Of a DNA stretch of 62,724 bases, positions 8,809 to 17,513 are shown piece after piece. Below the pieces are notes generated by a model, which did not search any database, was not told the DNA's origin, and saw nothing but the letters and a program-made list of their open reading frames with translations. Each line of letters opens with the position of its first letter. Positions within the stretch are counted from its first letter, which is position 1. The stretch spans positions 1-62,724 of the forward strand of contig CALXEL010000028.1 of NCBI GenBank assembly GCA_944387315.1, in the 5' to 3' direction. Origin of the DNA: an uncultured Clostridia bacterium (GTDB lineage Bacteria; Bacillota; Clostridia; Oscillospirales; Ruminococcaceae). A program made the position numbers and the translations under genes.

Positions 8809-9555
8809 CTACTTGATGGCACGCACAGCTACAAAGGAGGGAATATTGTATTTGCGTAAATTGCCCTCGCTGTTGGTATCCTCATATAAGTGGGTCAGGC
8901 GAAAGCCTGCCTGCAGCTGTCCGCCAAGCTGTTCCTCTAATGTGTGGGAGAACTGAATTCCCCAGTTGTTGGCAATGGAATCCTCATATAGCTGTTTATC
9001 TTTTAGGGGATTAAATGGCAGCGGGTAGGCCAGCCGTTCCTGGTTTTCATCAAAGGCAAAATTGATTCCAGTGTCATATCCCCCAAGCAGTATCCCACCT
9101 TTTTTCAGCACCCGAAAGCACTCCTGGAAAATAGGCTCCACCTTTTCCACATAACAGTTGGATACCGGATGAAAAATAATGTCAAAGGTGTCATCGGGAA
9201 AGGGAAGCGGCTGGGTCATATCCCCCTGGATGATTTTAACTTGGTAACCTTCTCTTTGGGCAACCAGTTGTTCGCTTTCACACTGCCGTTGGGAATAATC
9301 CAAAACGGTACATTGGGCTCCCAAAGCGGAAAAGATGGGGATTTGCTGTCCACCTCCACTGGCAAGTCCCAACAGTTTTTTGCCGGACAGATCCCCAAAC
9401 CAATGGTGGGGAACCGGCTTTGTGGGAGTCAGATATACCTCCCATTGTCCCTGCTGCGCCTTTTCATACACAATATGAGAAATGGGTTGGCCCCATTCCC
9501 ATCCATCCTGGCACCACTGGTCAATTGTGGTGGAATTGATTTTCTGGTATTCCAT
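8809..9555 (-). CDS. Class I SAM-dependent methyltransferase
   Basis: A 248-residue Rossmann-fold methyltransferase. Motif I is LLGLASGGGQ at residues 61-70, followed by an acidic motif II region (CTVLDYS), GDMTQPLPFPDDTFDIIFHP and the post-motif FRVLKKGGILLGG. Acceptor substrate is unknown. The ATG at 9555 is preceded by GAGAGGTG; a GTG at 9564 in the same frame overlaps that ribosome binding site and was rejected. The gene lies 89 bases downstream of glsA on the same strand but may have its own promoter. Confidence 0.85.
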   Translation of the reverse strand: MEYQKINSTTIDQWCQDGWEWGQPISHIVYEKAQQGQWEVYLTPTKPVPHHWFGDLSGKKLLGLASGGGQQIPIFSALGAQCTVLDYSQRQCESEQLVAQREGYQVKIIQGDMTQPLPFPDDTFDIIFHPVSNCYVEKVEPIFQECFRVLKKGGILLGGYDTGINFAFDENQERLAYPLPFNPLKDKQLYEDSIANNWGIQFSHTLEEQLGGQLQAGFRLTHLYEDTNSEGNLRKYNIPSFVAVRAIK

Positions 9556-9644
9556 TTTTTTCACCTCTCAGTGATGAATTCAACAATGGGAAAAACCAAT
9601 GGTAAAATTCTTTTTGGTTGGGCGTGCCCGGAGTCAAGTGAATT

Positions 9645-10568
9645 TTAAAACATACTGAGGTTGAGCTGTTCCGAAAGGTACTCTAAAATTTTCACACCGC
9701 CAATGCTGTTACCTCTCTCATCCAGGGCCGGGCCAAAGACGCCGATTCCCATAACATTGGGCACCACCGAAACAATGCCGCCGCCCACGCCGCTTTTAGA
9801 GGGCAGGCCCACCATGGTGGCAAAGTAGCCGGAGGCATCATACATGCCACAGGTGACCATCAGGGAACGGACAATTTTCAGATGACGCGGGCTCACCAGT
9901 TGCTCTCCTGTTTGGGGATGGATTCCATTGTTGGCAAGTACCGCGCCCAAAAAAGCGATATCCCGACAGGTGGCCAGCACCGAGCAGATCATAAAGTACA
10001 AGTCCAGGTGTTCCTCTACCGAACCAGTGAGAACACCGCCGCTTTTCATCATATAGGCCAGGGCTCGGTTCCGGTCCCCGGTGCGCTTTTCAGACAGATA
10101 GGTTTCAAAACTCAGGGAAATGTCCTCATTTCCACAGATTTTGCGGGTAAACTGTAAAAAGTTATCAAAGCGCTGTTCCAATGTGGCGCCGGGAATATTG
10201 GTGGCAACCGAGATGGCTCCGGCGTTGATCATGGGATTGTAAGGAGTGTGGGTGCTGACCTTTTCCAGTTTGACAATGGAGTTAAAGGGGTCGCCGGTGG
10301 GTTCCATCCCCACCTTGCTGAATACTACGTCCTCACCAACCGATTCCAAAGCCAGAATCAGTGAGATCACCTTGGCAATGCTTTGCAGGGTAAATTTCTG
10401 CCCTGCGTTGCCATAGGCATAGCTTTGCAGGTCGGTGGTTACGGCACATACCGCCAGCCAGTTGGGGTCTGCCTTGGCCAGTTCGGGTATATAAGTGGCC
10501 ACCTGCCCCCCGGAAATATATTGCCGTCCATATTCTAAAGCTTGGGTAAAAGTTTGTTCCAATTCCAT
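9645..10568 (-). CDS. glsA: Glutaminase A
   Basis: A 307-residue serine-dependent glutaminase of the beta-lactamase fold, converting glutamine to glutamate and ammonia. The nucleophile motif is S63-I-A-K66; other family segments are PYNPMINAGAI near residue 115, ALAYMMKSGG and SGVGGGIV near the C-terminus. Length fits the family. The ATG at 10568 has AAAGGAG upstream; an in-frame GTG at 10586 does not. It is divergent from a LysR regulator, which commonly controls its neighbour. Together with the alanine symporter and peptidases it suggests amino acid use. Confidence 0.95.
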   Translation of the reverse strand: MELEQTFTQALEYGRQYISGGQVATYIPELAKADPNWLAVCAVTTDLQSYAYGNAGQKFTLQSIAKVISLILALESVGEDVVFSKVGMEPTGDPFNSIVKLEKVSTHTPYNPMINAGAISVATNIPGATLEQRFDNFLQFTRKICGNEDISLSFETYLSEKRTGDRNRALAYMMKSGGVLTGSVEEHLDLYFMICSVLATCRDIAFLGAVLANNGIHPQTGEQLVSPRHLKIVRSLMVTCGMYDASGYFATMVGLPSKSGVGGGIVSVVPNVMGIGVFGPALDERGNSIGGVKILEYLSEQLNLSMF

Positions 10569-10725
10569 GTTTTTGCTCCTTTCCAAAGGAAGGTGGGCGT
10601 ATTTGACACCTGTATCCTCTGTCTTTTATAATAGCAAAAGATAGACTAGTTGTGGTAATGGTTTCTGGCTATGGGGATATGACCTTTTGTTATAGAAGTT
10701 TTGTTAAAAGAGGGTGAGAAAATTT

Positions 10726-11655
10726 ATGAATCTTCAACAACTTCGTTACGCGGCGGCGGTGGAGAGCTGCGGCTCTATTTCCAAAGCGGCACAAGTGCTT
10801 TTTGTCTCCCAGCCCCATTTGAGTAAAATCATCAAGGAATTGGAGCAGGAATTGGGGATTACCCTGTTTACCAGGGGACCGGATGGGGTTACTCCCACCC
10901 CTGAGGGAGAAATTTTCATCCAGCGGGGACGGGAGATTTTGCAGCAGATGGATACCCTCACTGCCCTGTATCAGCCCCAACGTGAGGGGGAGCATCGGTT
11001 TCGGATTTCCACCATTCGCTCCCCGCTGGTTATGGATGGATTTCTCAAGCTATACCACCGGTATGAGGGGGAGGAGAGCTATTCCTTTTCGATTATAGAA
11101 TCGGATAACCGGCAGACGGTACAGGATGTCTATGCCCATAACGCTGAAATTGGAGTAATTTACCTGCCGGGAGAAGACCGGCGGGAGGCTTTGAGCCGTT
11201 TGGAGAACAAAGGAATCCTTTACCAGCCAATTTGTAATTTGCGCAGGCAGATTATTCTTCGTCGAGGGCATCCTCTGCTGGGGAAAAATCGGCCCCTGAC
11301 CAAAGAAGATTTGTCTGGATATCCAATGGTTCGGTATGGAAGCCGGGCTTCACAATCTGGCGAGCCTTTAGACATTTATGGGGGACTCAGGGATTTTGAG
11401 GGGAATTCCCGTTTGGTATGGGTATATGACCGGGCTTCTCTCCACAATATCCTTTGCAATACCGACTGTTTTACTTTGGGTACCCGGTCTGCAGAAAATC
11501 AGGAAGAACTATTTGGCATTGTGTCGGTTCCGTTCAAAGAAGAAGACGGTTCCCTGCCGGCGCCAGAGATGGGTGTGATTTTTTTGAAAAATTATTCTTT
11601 GGGCGCCATTGCCCAGGAGTTTATTGAGATATTGAGAAATACCTATGGGGATTGA
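10726..11655 (+). CDS. LysR family transcriptional regulator
   Basis: A 309-residue LysR protein: N-terminal winged helix (MNLQQLRYAAAVE, then SISKAAQVLFVSQPHLSKII around residues 18-38) and a periplasmic-binding-like effector domain from about 90. It is divergent from glsA, with 157 bases between the starts, so control of glsA is a reasonable guess. The ATG at 10726 follows GAGGGTGAG; a GTG at 10714 lies within that site. The effector is unknown. Confidence 0.92.
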   Translation: MNLQQLRYAAAVESCGSISKAAQVLFVSQPHLSKIIKELEQELGITLFTRGPDGVTPTPEGEIFIQRGREILQQMDTLTALYQPQREGEHRFRISTIRSPLVMDGFLKLYHRYEGEESYSFSIIESDNRQTVQDVYAHNAEIGVIYLPGEDRREALSRLENKGILYQPICNLRRQIILRRGHPLLGKNRPLTKEDLSGYPMVRYGSRASQSGEPLDIYGGLRDFEGNSRLVWVYDRASLHNILCNTDCFTLGTRSAENQEELFGIVSVPFKEEDGSLPAPEMGVIFLKNYSLGAIAQEFIEILRNTYGD

Positions 11656-11659
11656 TACA

Positions 11660-11693
11660 AACAGGCCTCCAGCCAAATGGCTGGAGGCCTGTT
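11660..11693 (+). terminator. Hairpin terminator after the LysR gene
   Basis: A perfect 15-bp stem, AACAGGCCTCCAGCC at 11660-11674 with its complement at 11679-11693, loop AAAT. The T tract is poor (CTGGTTATT), so release may be inefficient. Confidence 0.75.
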
Positions 11694-11806
11694 CTGGTTA
11701 TTGAAATAAGCCGCTGGCAGGTGTAACTTATTTGCCATGGTCAAAATAGGATAGTAACAGGAATTTATTTTCCTGACCGAGAAAAAGAAAGAAGGAGCTT
11801 TAGCCC

Positions 11807-12043
11807 ATGAAACATATGCTTGCGCTGTCCGAACTGACAGAGGGGCAGAAAGGGAAGGTCTTTCAAAATAACGGAGTGGGTGGAATGCGCCGGCGACTAC
11901 AGGATATAGGCTTAATTCCTGGTACAGAGGTCAAACGTCTGCAAGCCAGTCCCTTGGGAGACCCCTGTGCCTACCAAATACGTGGAGCGGTTATTGCTCT
12001 GCGTCAGCAGGATGCCTGCCGGATTTTGGTGGAGACCTTGTAA
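11807..12043 (+). CDS. feoA: Ferrous iron transport protein A
   Basis: A 78-residue SH3-like protein with the FeoA pattern: LSELTEGQKGKV at the N-terminus, MRRRLQDIGLIPGTEV around residues 27-42, and QIRGAVIALRQQDACRI near the end. FeoA supports FeoB at the cytoplasmic membrane in Fe(II) uptake. GAAGGAG precedes the ATG. It is followed at 12112 by feoB; no feoC is present. A 12-bp hairpin separates the two genes. Confidence 0.93.
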   Translation: MKHMLALSELTEGQKGKVFQNNGVGGMRRRLQDIGLIPGTEVKRLQASPLGDPCAYQIRGAVIALRQQDACRILVETL

Positions 12044-12058
12044 AGAACAGTTACATCA

Positions 12059-12086
12059 TTGGGTGAAAGAATTCTCTTTCACCCAA
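12059..12086 (+). promoter_or_regulatory. Perfect hairpin between feoA and feoB
   Basis: Stem TTGGGTGAAAGA at 12059-12070, loop ATTC, complement at 12075-12086, followed by CTATTTTATAG. It could be a partial terminator or a processing and stability element setting the feoA to feoB ratio. Confidence 0.6.
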
Positions 12087-12111
12087 CTATTTTATAGAAA
12101 GAGGGATGAGA

Positions 12112-14262
12112 ATGGGTCTGACTGCGGATTCTACCGGCTTGCGGGCGGTGGATCGGGGGCTGATTTTGGAGAAACAATCTCCCCGGGATCGAATCATCGC
12201 CCTGGCTGGAAACCCCAATGTGGGGAAAAGTACAGTATTTAATCAGCTGACAGGGCTGCATCAGCATACTGGCAATTGGCCGGGAAAAACCGTTGCCAAT
12301 GTGCAGGGACGGCATACATATCGGGGACGGGATTACATTTTGGTGGATATTCCAGGCACATATTCTTTGATGGCTCACTCAGCGGAGGAAGAAGTGGCCC
12401 GGAATTTTGTCTGTTTTGGAAAGCCAGATGGTGTTGTAGTGGTTTGTGACGCCACCTGTTTGGAACGCAATTTAAATCTGGTACTGCAAATTTTAGAGGT
12501 TACCCATCGGGTAGTGGTCTGTGTCAATTTAATGGATGAGGCCAAAAAGAAAAAAATCCAGCTGGATTTACCTCTGCTGGAAAAACGTTTGGGAGTTCCG
12601 GTGGTAGGGGTGACAGCCCGTAGTCGGCGGGGGATGGAAGAGCTCATGGAGCGGGTGGAGGAAGTTTCCACGCCCCGCTACTTGGCTACGCCATGCCAGG
12701 TGGCCTATCCCGCCGCCATTGAGGCGGCCGTTGCCCGGATACAACCTGTTGTAGCCCCTCTGTTGGAGGGAAAGACAGACAGCCGATGGGCTGCCCTTCG
12801 CCTGTTGGAGGGGGAGAAAAGCCTGCTTCGGGAGTTGGACCAGGCACTGCCTCAGCCTGTTTCAAAAGACCCAGTGGTAAAGCAGGCAGTGGCATCTTCC
12901 TGTGAGGTTTTAGCAAAGGAAGGGATTGGACAGCAGGAACTTCCCGACAGAATTGTTGGGTCCCTTGTGGAGACAGCTGAGGAACTGTGCCAGGGGGTGG
13001 TAACTCGCCAGGAGAGCCGCGCCGCCGCTTTGGACCGTAAATTAGATCTTTTGTTTACCAGTCGGAAAACGGGAATCCCCATTATGCTGCTTCTGTTGGC
13101 GGGTATTTTATGGCTGACTATCACTGGAGCCAATTACCCTTCCCAGCTGCTGTCGGATTTTCTTTTTTCCTTTCAGGATCACCTGACTGCTCTCTTTGTT
13201 TCTTTGGGAGCTCCCGATTGGCTTCATGGTCTGGTAGTATTGGGAATGTACAGGGTTTTGGCGTGGGTGGTATCGGTTATGCTGCCACCGATGGCTATTT
13301 TCTTTCCGCTTTTTACCCTGCTGGAGGATTTTGGTTATCTGCCTAGGGTGGCATTTAACCTGGACCGCTGTTTTCAAAGGGCGTGTGCCTGTGGAAAGCA
13401 ATCGTTAACTATGTGTATGGGATTTGGCTGTAACGCAGCGGGAGTAGTGGGCTGCAGGATTATCGACTCCCCACGAGAGCGGCTCATCGCCATTCTTACC
13501 AATAGTTTTGTACCCTGCAATGGCCGGTTTCCCACCCTGATTACCTTGATTACCATTTTCTTTACCGCAGGTCTTACACAGCCGGCAGGTTCTCTGGTTT
13601 CTACCTTGATGTTGACAGGGGTTATTGTACTGGGGGTGGGAGTAACTTTTGGAGTGTCCAAACTCCTTTCCCACACCTTGCTGAAAGGGGTTCCCTCCTC
13701 ATTCGCCCTGGAATTGCCGCCTTACCGCCGTCCCCAGGTTGGCCGGGTCATTGTACGGTCGGTATTTGACCGTACCCTGTATGTGCTGGGCCGGGCAGTA
13801 GTCATTGCGGCACCGGCGGGCATGGTCATCTGGCTGATGGCCAACTTGTCTGTTGGAGGGGAGAGCCTGCTGACTCTGTGCAGCGGCTTTTTGGATCCCC
13901 TAGGGCGGGTTATGGGGCTGGATGGCGTGATTCTGCTGGCCTTTATTTTGGGGTTTCCCGCCAATGAAATTGTCATTCCCATTATGGTGATGACCTACCT
14001 CTCAGCTGGTACCCTCAACCAAACGGAAAATCTCAGTCAGCTGCATCAACTGTTGACCGCTCAGGGCTGGACCTGGCTGACCGCCTTGAACACCATATTG
14101 TTCTCTCTCATGCATTGGCCCTGTTCCACCACCTGCCTGACTATTTACAAGGAGACCAAAAGTGTAAAATGGACCCTTTTGGCCATTGGCATTCCCACCG
14201 CCATTGGTATGACAACCTGTATAGGGACTACCTTGATTGCCAGAATTTTTGGTTTGGCTTAA
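12112..14262 (+). CDS. feoB: Ferrous iron transport protein B
   Basis: A 716-residue Fe(II) transporter. The cytoplasmic G domain has GNPNVGKS at 33-40, DIPGTYSL (G3) and NLMD (G4). The membrane part has two Gate-type regions; the first carries GFGCNAAGVVGCRII and NSFVPCNGR, with the Cys residues typical of FeoB. The N-terminus carries about 28 residues before the G domain that most FeoB proteins lack. The ATG at 12112 is about six bases from the AAAGAGGG ribosome binding site; the ATG at 12106 is too close. It forms an operon with feoA. Confidence 0.96.
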   Translation: MGLTADSTGLRAVDRGLILEKQSPRDRIIALAGNPNVGKSTVFNQLTGLHQHTGNWPGKTVANVQGRHTYRGRDYILVDIPGTYSLMAHSAEEEVARNFVCFGKPDGVVVVCDATCLERNLNLVLQILEVTHRVVVCVNLMDEAKKKKIQLDLPLLEKRLGVPVVGVTARSRRGMEELMERVEEVSTPRYLATPCQVAYPAAIEAAVARIQPVVAPLLEGKTDSRWAALRLLEGEKSLLRELDQALPQPVSKDPVVKQAVASSCEVLAKEGIGQQELPDRIVGSLVETAEELCQGVVTRQESRAAALDRKLDLLFTSRKTGIPIMLLLLAGILWLTITGANYPSQLLSDFLFSFQDHLTALFVSLGAPDWLHGLVVLGMYRVLAWVVSVMLPPMAIFFPLFTLLEDFGYLPRVAFNLDRCFQRACACGKQSLTMCMGFGCNAAGVVGCRIIDSPRERLIAILTNSFVPCNGRFPTLITLITIFFTAGLTQPAGSLVSTLMLTGVIVLGVGVTFGVSKLLSHTLLKGVPSSFALELPPYRRPQVGRVIVRSVFDRTLYVLGRAVVIAAPAGMVIWLMANLSVGGESLLTLCSGFLDPLGRVMGLDGVILLAFILGFPANEIVIPIMVMTYLSAGTLNQTENLSQLHQLLTAQGWTWLTALNTILFSLMHWPCSTTCLTIYKETKSVKWTLLAIGIPTAIGMTTCIGTTLIARIFGLA

Positions 14263-14286
14263 TCCTTGTTTCTTGTGCCATTTTCA

Positions 14287-14315
14287 GTGACAGAAAAGAG
14301 ATTTTTTGGTAGAAT
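14287..14315 (+). promoter_or_regulatory. Sigma-A promoter of xpt
   Basis: GTGACA at 14287-14292, 17-base spacer, TAGAAT at 14310-14315. The leader is about 45 bases, too short for a purine riboswitch, and none was recognised. Confidence 0.6.
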
Positions 14316-14366
14316 AATGGTGTATTTTGCAGATGACTGGCCCAAAGGGCAAAGTGGGGGAAAGAA

Positions 14367-14948
14367 ATGGAACAGTTAAAAGAGCGAATTCGCAGGGACG
14401 GCAAGGTGAAAGAGGGCAATATTTTAAAGGTTGACAGCTTTCTGAACCATCAGATGGATATTGGGTTGTTTGAAGAAATTGGCCAGGAGTTTTTTCGCCT
14501 TTTTGGAGATCGGGGGGTTACCAAAATTCTGACCATTGAGGCATCGGGAATTGGTATTGCCTGTATTACAGCCCGATATTTTGGGGTGCCGGTGGTATTC
14601 GCCAAAAAACATGCTACCCAGAATATTTCCGGAGAGGTTTACGCCAGCCAGGTGGAGTCTTTTACCCATAAAAAGACCTATGAAATCCGGGTGGCCAAAG
14701 AGTTTTTAACCCCTGAGGACCGGGTTTTGATTCTGGATGACTTTTTGGCCAAGGGCAACGCCCTGCTGGGCCTCATTGATGTGGTAAGCCAGTCGGGGGC
14801 CCAGCTGGCCGGCGCGGGCATTGTAATTGAAAAGGGATTTCAGGAGGGAGGCCAGAGAATTCGACAGATGGGGATTCCTTTGAAATCTCTGGCTATTATA
14901 GAATCCATGACTCCCCAGGGAGAAATCTTCTTTCGGGAGGATGACTAA
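14367..14948 (+). CDS. xpt: Xanthine phosphoribosyltransferase
   Basis: A 193-residue type I phosphoribosyltransferase converting xanthine and PRPP to XMP. The PRPP-binding loop is VLILDDFLAKGNA at about 120-132, and the N-terminal RRDGKVKEGNILKVDSFLNH and TIEASGIGIA segments are typical of Xpt. The 193-residue length is that of the Bacillus enzyme. GGGGGAAAG precedes the ATG. It is monocistronic with its own promoter and a bidirectional terminator. In Bacillus xpt is under a guanine riboswitch; here I see no room for one. Confidence 0.94.
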   Translation: MEQLKERIRRDGKVKEGNILKVDSFLNHQMDIGLFEEIGQEFFRLFGDRGVTKILTIEASGIGIACITARYFGVPVVFAKKHATQNISGEVYASQVESFTHKKTYEIRVAKEFLTPEDRVLILDDFLAKGNALLGLIDVVSQSGAQLAGAGIVIEKGFQEGGQRIRQMGIPLKSLAIIESMTPQGEIFFREDD

Positions 14949-14953
14949 GCCGA

Positions 14954-14985
14954 AAACAGGCCTGCCCTATCGGGCAGGCCTGTTT
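14954..14985. terminator. Bidirectional terminator between xpt and the Crp/Fnr gene
   Basis: A 14-bp stem, AAACAGGCCTGCCC at 14954-14967, loop TATC, complement at 14972-14985. Confidence 0.88.
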
Positions 14986-15003
14986 CATTATACTGTAAAA
15001 TTT

Positions 15004-15735
15004 TTAGAGGGCAGATCCTGTATCCAAACTAATTTCTGAGACAATTTGATCCAGCCGCCGGAACTCCTCCGAAGTCACCTGGATTTTTCCCTTTTGGATC
15101 GAGATAAGGCCCTCCTCTTTGAGCCGGTTAATATACCGGTAGAGGGTGCGCAGATTGATCCCCAGTTCCTCTGACATGATCTTTCTCTCCACCGGCAGGA
15201 TAGTGGGAAGCCGCTTGCCGGTACAGTACTGGTGAATATAGAGCAGCAGATTTTCCATGCCGCTGTTTAGAAGATTGCGGTCATTGCGCCGGAAATTGTG
15301 CTGTACCATCCCGGCCAGATATTCCAGGGTAAGCAAAGCGATGGAGATATTTTCATAGAGGGCCTGTCGGAAAGCCCCTGCGGGAAGCTCCAGCAAAACA
15401 CATTCTGAAGCGGCTGTTACAGTGGCTTCATAGGTGGGCGAGCCCTGGAGAAGTTCATAGAGGCCAAAGAGCTGTACTGGATACATGGTGTCAGCAATGA
15501 TGCTTTTCCCATCTACTGAATATTTCAGGATATAGCACTTCCCGGCCACCAACAGATGGATTTTTTCCACCGGCAGGCCTCCGGCAATACATTGGGCGCC
15601 CTGCCGCAGGTTCAGTATCCGGATCTGCGGGGAGGTGTAGGGGGTAAATACCTTTTTGGCCCCGGCACAGGTGTAGGTTTGGGAAAAAGCGGTTTGTAAA
15701 ATAGAGAAAAGCGTCTCCTGAAAAGTGGGGGCCAT
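15004..15735 (-). CDS. Crp/Fnr family transcriptional regulator divergent from yjjI
   Basis: A 243-residue regulator with an N-terminal cyclic-nucleotide-binding-like beta roll (about 35-140) and a C-terminal helix-turn-helix (MSEELGINLRTLYRYINRL near residues 185-205). It lacks the N-terminal cluster of four cysteines used by E. coli FNR to hold iron-sulfur, so its signal is unknown. AAGGAGG precedes the ATG. It is divergent from yjjI-yjjW, whose promoter carries a palindrome at an activator position, making it the natural candidate activator. The recognition sequence is inferred, not shown. Confidence 0.9.
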   Translation of the reverse strand: MAPTFQETLFSILQTAFSQTYTCAGAKKVFTPYTSPQIRILNLRQGAQCIAGGLPVEKIHLLVAGKCYILKYSVDGKSIIADTMYPVQLFGLYELLQGSPTYEATVTAASECVLLELPAGAFRQALYENISIALLTLEYLAGMVQHNFRRNDRNLLNSGMENLLLYIHQYCTGKRLPTILPVERKIMSEELGINLRTLYRYINRLKEEGLISIQKGKIQVTSEEFRRLDQIVSEISLDTGSAL

Positions 15736-15787
15736 GGCGGGAAAACCTCCTTTTTACCCATTGCTATAAAATGAGTCTTTTAATTTT

Positions 15788-15815
15788 ATTGTACTGGAAA
15801 ATTCCCGTTTGGCAA
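15788..15815 (-). promoter_or_regulatory. Promoter of the Crp/Fnr gene
   Basis: On the minus strand, TTGCCA at 15815-15810, 16-base spacer, TACAAT at 15793-15788. Confidence 0.55.
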
Positions 15816-15871
15816 GGAGCTTCCATGAGAAAAACAGGGAATCTTGTGCTTTTTGGAAAAACTGTGCAATA

Positions 15872-15916
15872 AAATGACAACTGTCATTTATTTTGACAGT
15901 TTCCCTGTGCTAGAAT
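15872..15916 (+). promoter_or_regulatory. Class II-type Crp/Fnr activator site and extended -10 promoter of yjjI
   Basis: A perfect inverted repeat, AAATGACA-AC-TGTCATTT, spans 15872-15889 with its centre at 15880.5. An extended -10, TGC-TAGAAT, ends at 15916. The expected start of transcription near 15922-15924 puts the repeat at about -42, the class II position for Crp/Fnr activators. TTGACA at 15893 is only 12 bases from the -10 and cannot serve as a normal -35. A small AGGCTT/AAGCCT hairpin with five T (15929-15947) follows in the leader and could attenuate transcription. Confidence 0.65.
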
Positions 15917-15998
15917 AAAACCAGAGAGAGGCTTCTCAAGCCTTTTTGACCGGTAAAGATCACAGACCCAGACAGAAAGCCAAACGGGAGGTATTCTT

Positions 15999-17513
15999 AT
16001 GGAGATTTTGGAACAGAAACAACAAGAAGTACGCAATATTATTCAAAACCCCACCTTGACCCATGAGCAGACTATGATGAGTCTGGCCAAGGCCGCGGAA
16101 AACATTTTGGTGACCCCCGGCGTACCGGAGGAGTACTACCAAATGTGGCGGGATGGGCTGATCTGCGATTTGAATGAGGGACATGCCCCCTACAGCCCCC
16201 GGTATATTCTCCCTGACTATGAGAAGTTCTTCAGACAGGGCAGTGAGTTTTTACGGCTCGATCCCCCCAAGACCCTCCATGAGGCCATTACCAATCTGCT
16301 GATTCTCTATCATCACGTTCCCTCGGTGACCCATTTCCCCGTCTATATCGGGCGGATTGACAAGCTGCTGGACCCCTTTATTACCGATGAGGCCGAGGCC
16401 AAAACCCTCATCAAAGGATTTTTGCTGCAGATTGACCGGACAGTGACCGACTCCTTCTGCCATGGCAACATTGGCCCCGAGGCCACCCGGGCTGGCCGGA
16501 TTATTCTGGAGTGTGAGCGGGAACTGCAAAACTCCACCCCCAACCTGACTTTGCTGTACGACCCCGCTATCACCCCTGATGATTTCGCTGTAGCCTGTGT
16601 GGAGGCGGCTCTGGACTGCGCCAAGCCCAGCTTTGCCAACCACCAGATGTTCCTCTCTGAGCTGGGTGAGGATTATGGTATCGCCAGCTGCTACAACGGT
16701 TTGCCGGTAGCGGGCGGCGCCTATACTCTGACCCGTCTGATCCTCAGCAAAATTGCTTTGGCCGCTGAGAACAAAAAAGACTTTATGGAGCGGGTACTGC
16801 CCCACACCATTGATGTAATGTGCCAGTTTATGGACGCCAAAATCCGTTTCCTGGTGGAGGAGACCCCTTTCTTTACCTGCAACTTCCTGGTAAAAGAGGG
16901 ACTCATTTACCGGGAGCGCTTTAATGGTCTCTTTGGTATGGTGGGTATGTGCGAGTGTGTCAACACCCTGATGGAAAAAGAGGGCCGTACCGACCGGTTC
17001 GGCCACAGCAAGGATGCTGACGCTCTGGGTGTGGAGATCATGAATCTTATCCAGGCCCGGGTCAACAGCCACAAGAACCCCTACTGTGAGTTCTGGAATG
17101 GCAGCTTTATGCTCCACGCTCAGGTGGGAATTGAAACCGACAAAGGCACCAGCCCCGGTACCCGTATTGCCATTGGCGAGGAGATCCCCCTCTATGACCA
17201 TCTGCGTCAGGCTGGCCTCTTCCACAAATATTTCCCCTCTGGCACCGGAGATATCTTCCCCTTTGACATCACCTCCTCCCGCAATCCCGCGGCGATTCTG
17301 GATATTATCAAAGGCTCTTTCCAGGTGGGGATCCGTTACTTCTCCACCTATTCCTCCGACAGCGATGTCATCCGTATCACCGGCTATCTGGTGAAAAAGT
17401 CCGATATCGCCAAGCTGGAACAGAACCAACAGGTGGTCAATGACACTGTGGTTCTGGGTATGGGAGCGGTGCACAACTCCCATATTCTCGACCGTAAGGT
17501 GAGAAGTTTATGA
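15999..17513 (+). CDS. yjjI: YjjI family glycyl radical enzyme
   Basis: A 504-residue glycyl radical enzyme of the short YjjI type (about 515 in E. coli), far shorter than pyruvate formate-lyase. The C-terminal radical site is RITGY with Gly462, 42 residues from the end. Candidate active-site cysteines are Cys318 and Cys320 in GMCECVN. The protein would need radical installation by an activase, and yjjW follows with a 4-base overlap. The physiological reaction of YjjI is not known to me. The operon is divergent from a Crp/Fnr gene and preceded by an activator-type site, consistent with anaerobic or substrate-induced expression. AAACGGGAGG precedes the ATG. Confidence 0.9.
   Translation: MEILEQKQQEVRNIIQNPTLTHEQTMMSLAKAAENILVTPGVPEEYYQMWRDGLICDLNEGHAPYSPRYILPDYEKFFRQGSEFLRLDPPKTLHEAITNLLILYHHVPSVTHFPVYIGRIDKLLDPFITDEAEAKTLIKGFLLQIDRTVTDSFCHGNIGPEATRAGRIILECERELQNSTPNLTLLYDPAITPDDFAVACVEAALDCAKPSFANHQMFLSELGEDYGIASCYNGLPVAGGAYTLTRLILSKIALAAENKKDFMERVLPHTIDVMCQFMDAKIRFLVEETPFFTCNFLVKEGLIYRERFNGLFGMVGMCECVNTLMEKEGRTDRFGHSKDADALGVEIMNLIQARVNSHKNPYCEFWNGSFMLHAQVGIETDKGTSPGTRIAIGEEIPLYDHLRQAGLFHKYFPSGTGDIFPFDITSSRNPAAILDIIKGSFQVGIRYFSTYSSDSDVIRITGYLVKKSDIAKLEQNQQVVNDTVVLGMGAVHNSHILDRKVRSL

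Noticed and set aside
14263..14366. Purine riboswitch before xpt
   Set aside because: A clear promoter leaves only about 45 leader bases and none of the conserved purine aptamer core was seen.
15893..15898. TTGACA as the -35 of the yjjI promoter
   Set aside because: It is only 12 bases from the -10 TAGAAT; the palindrome and extended -10 explain the region better.
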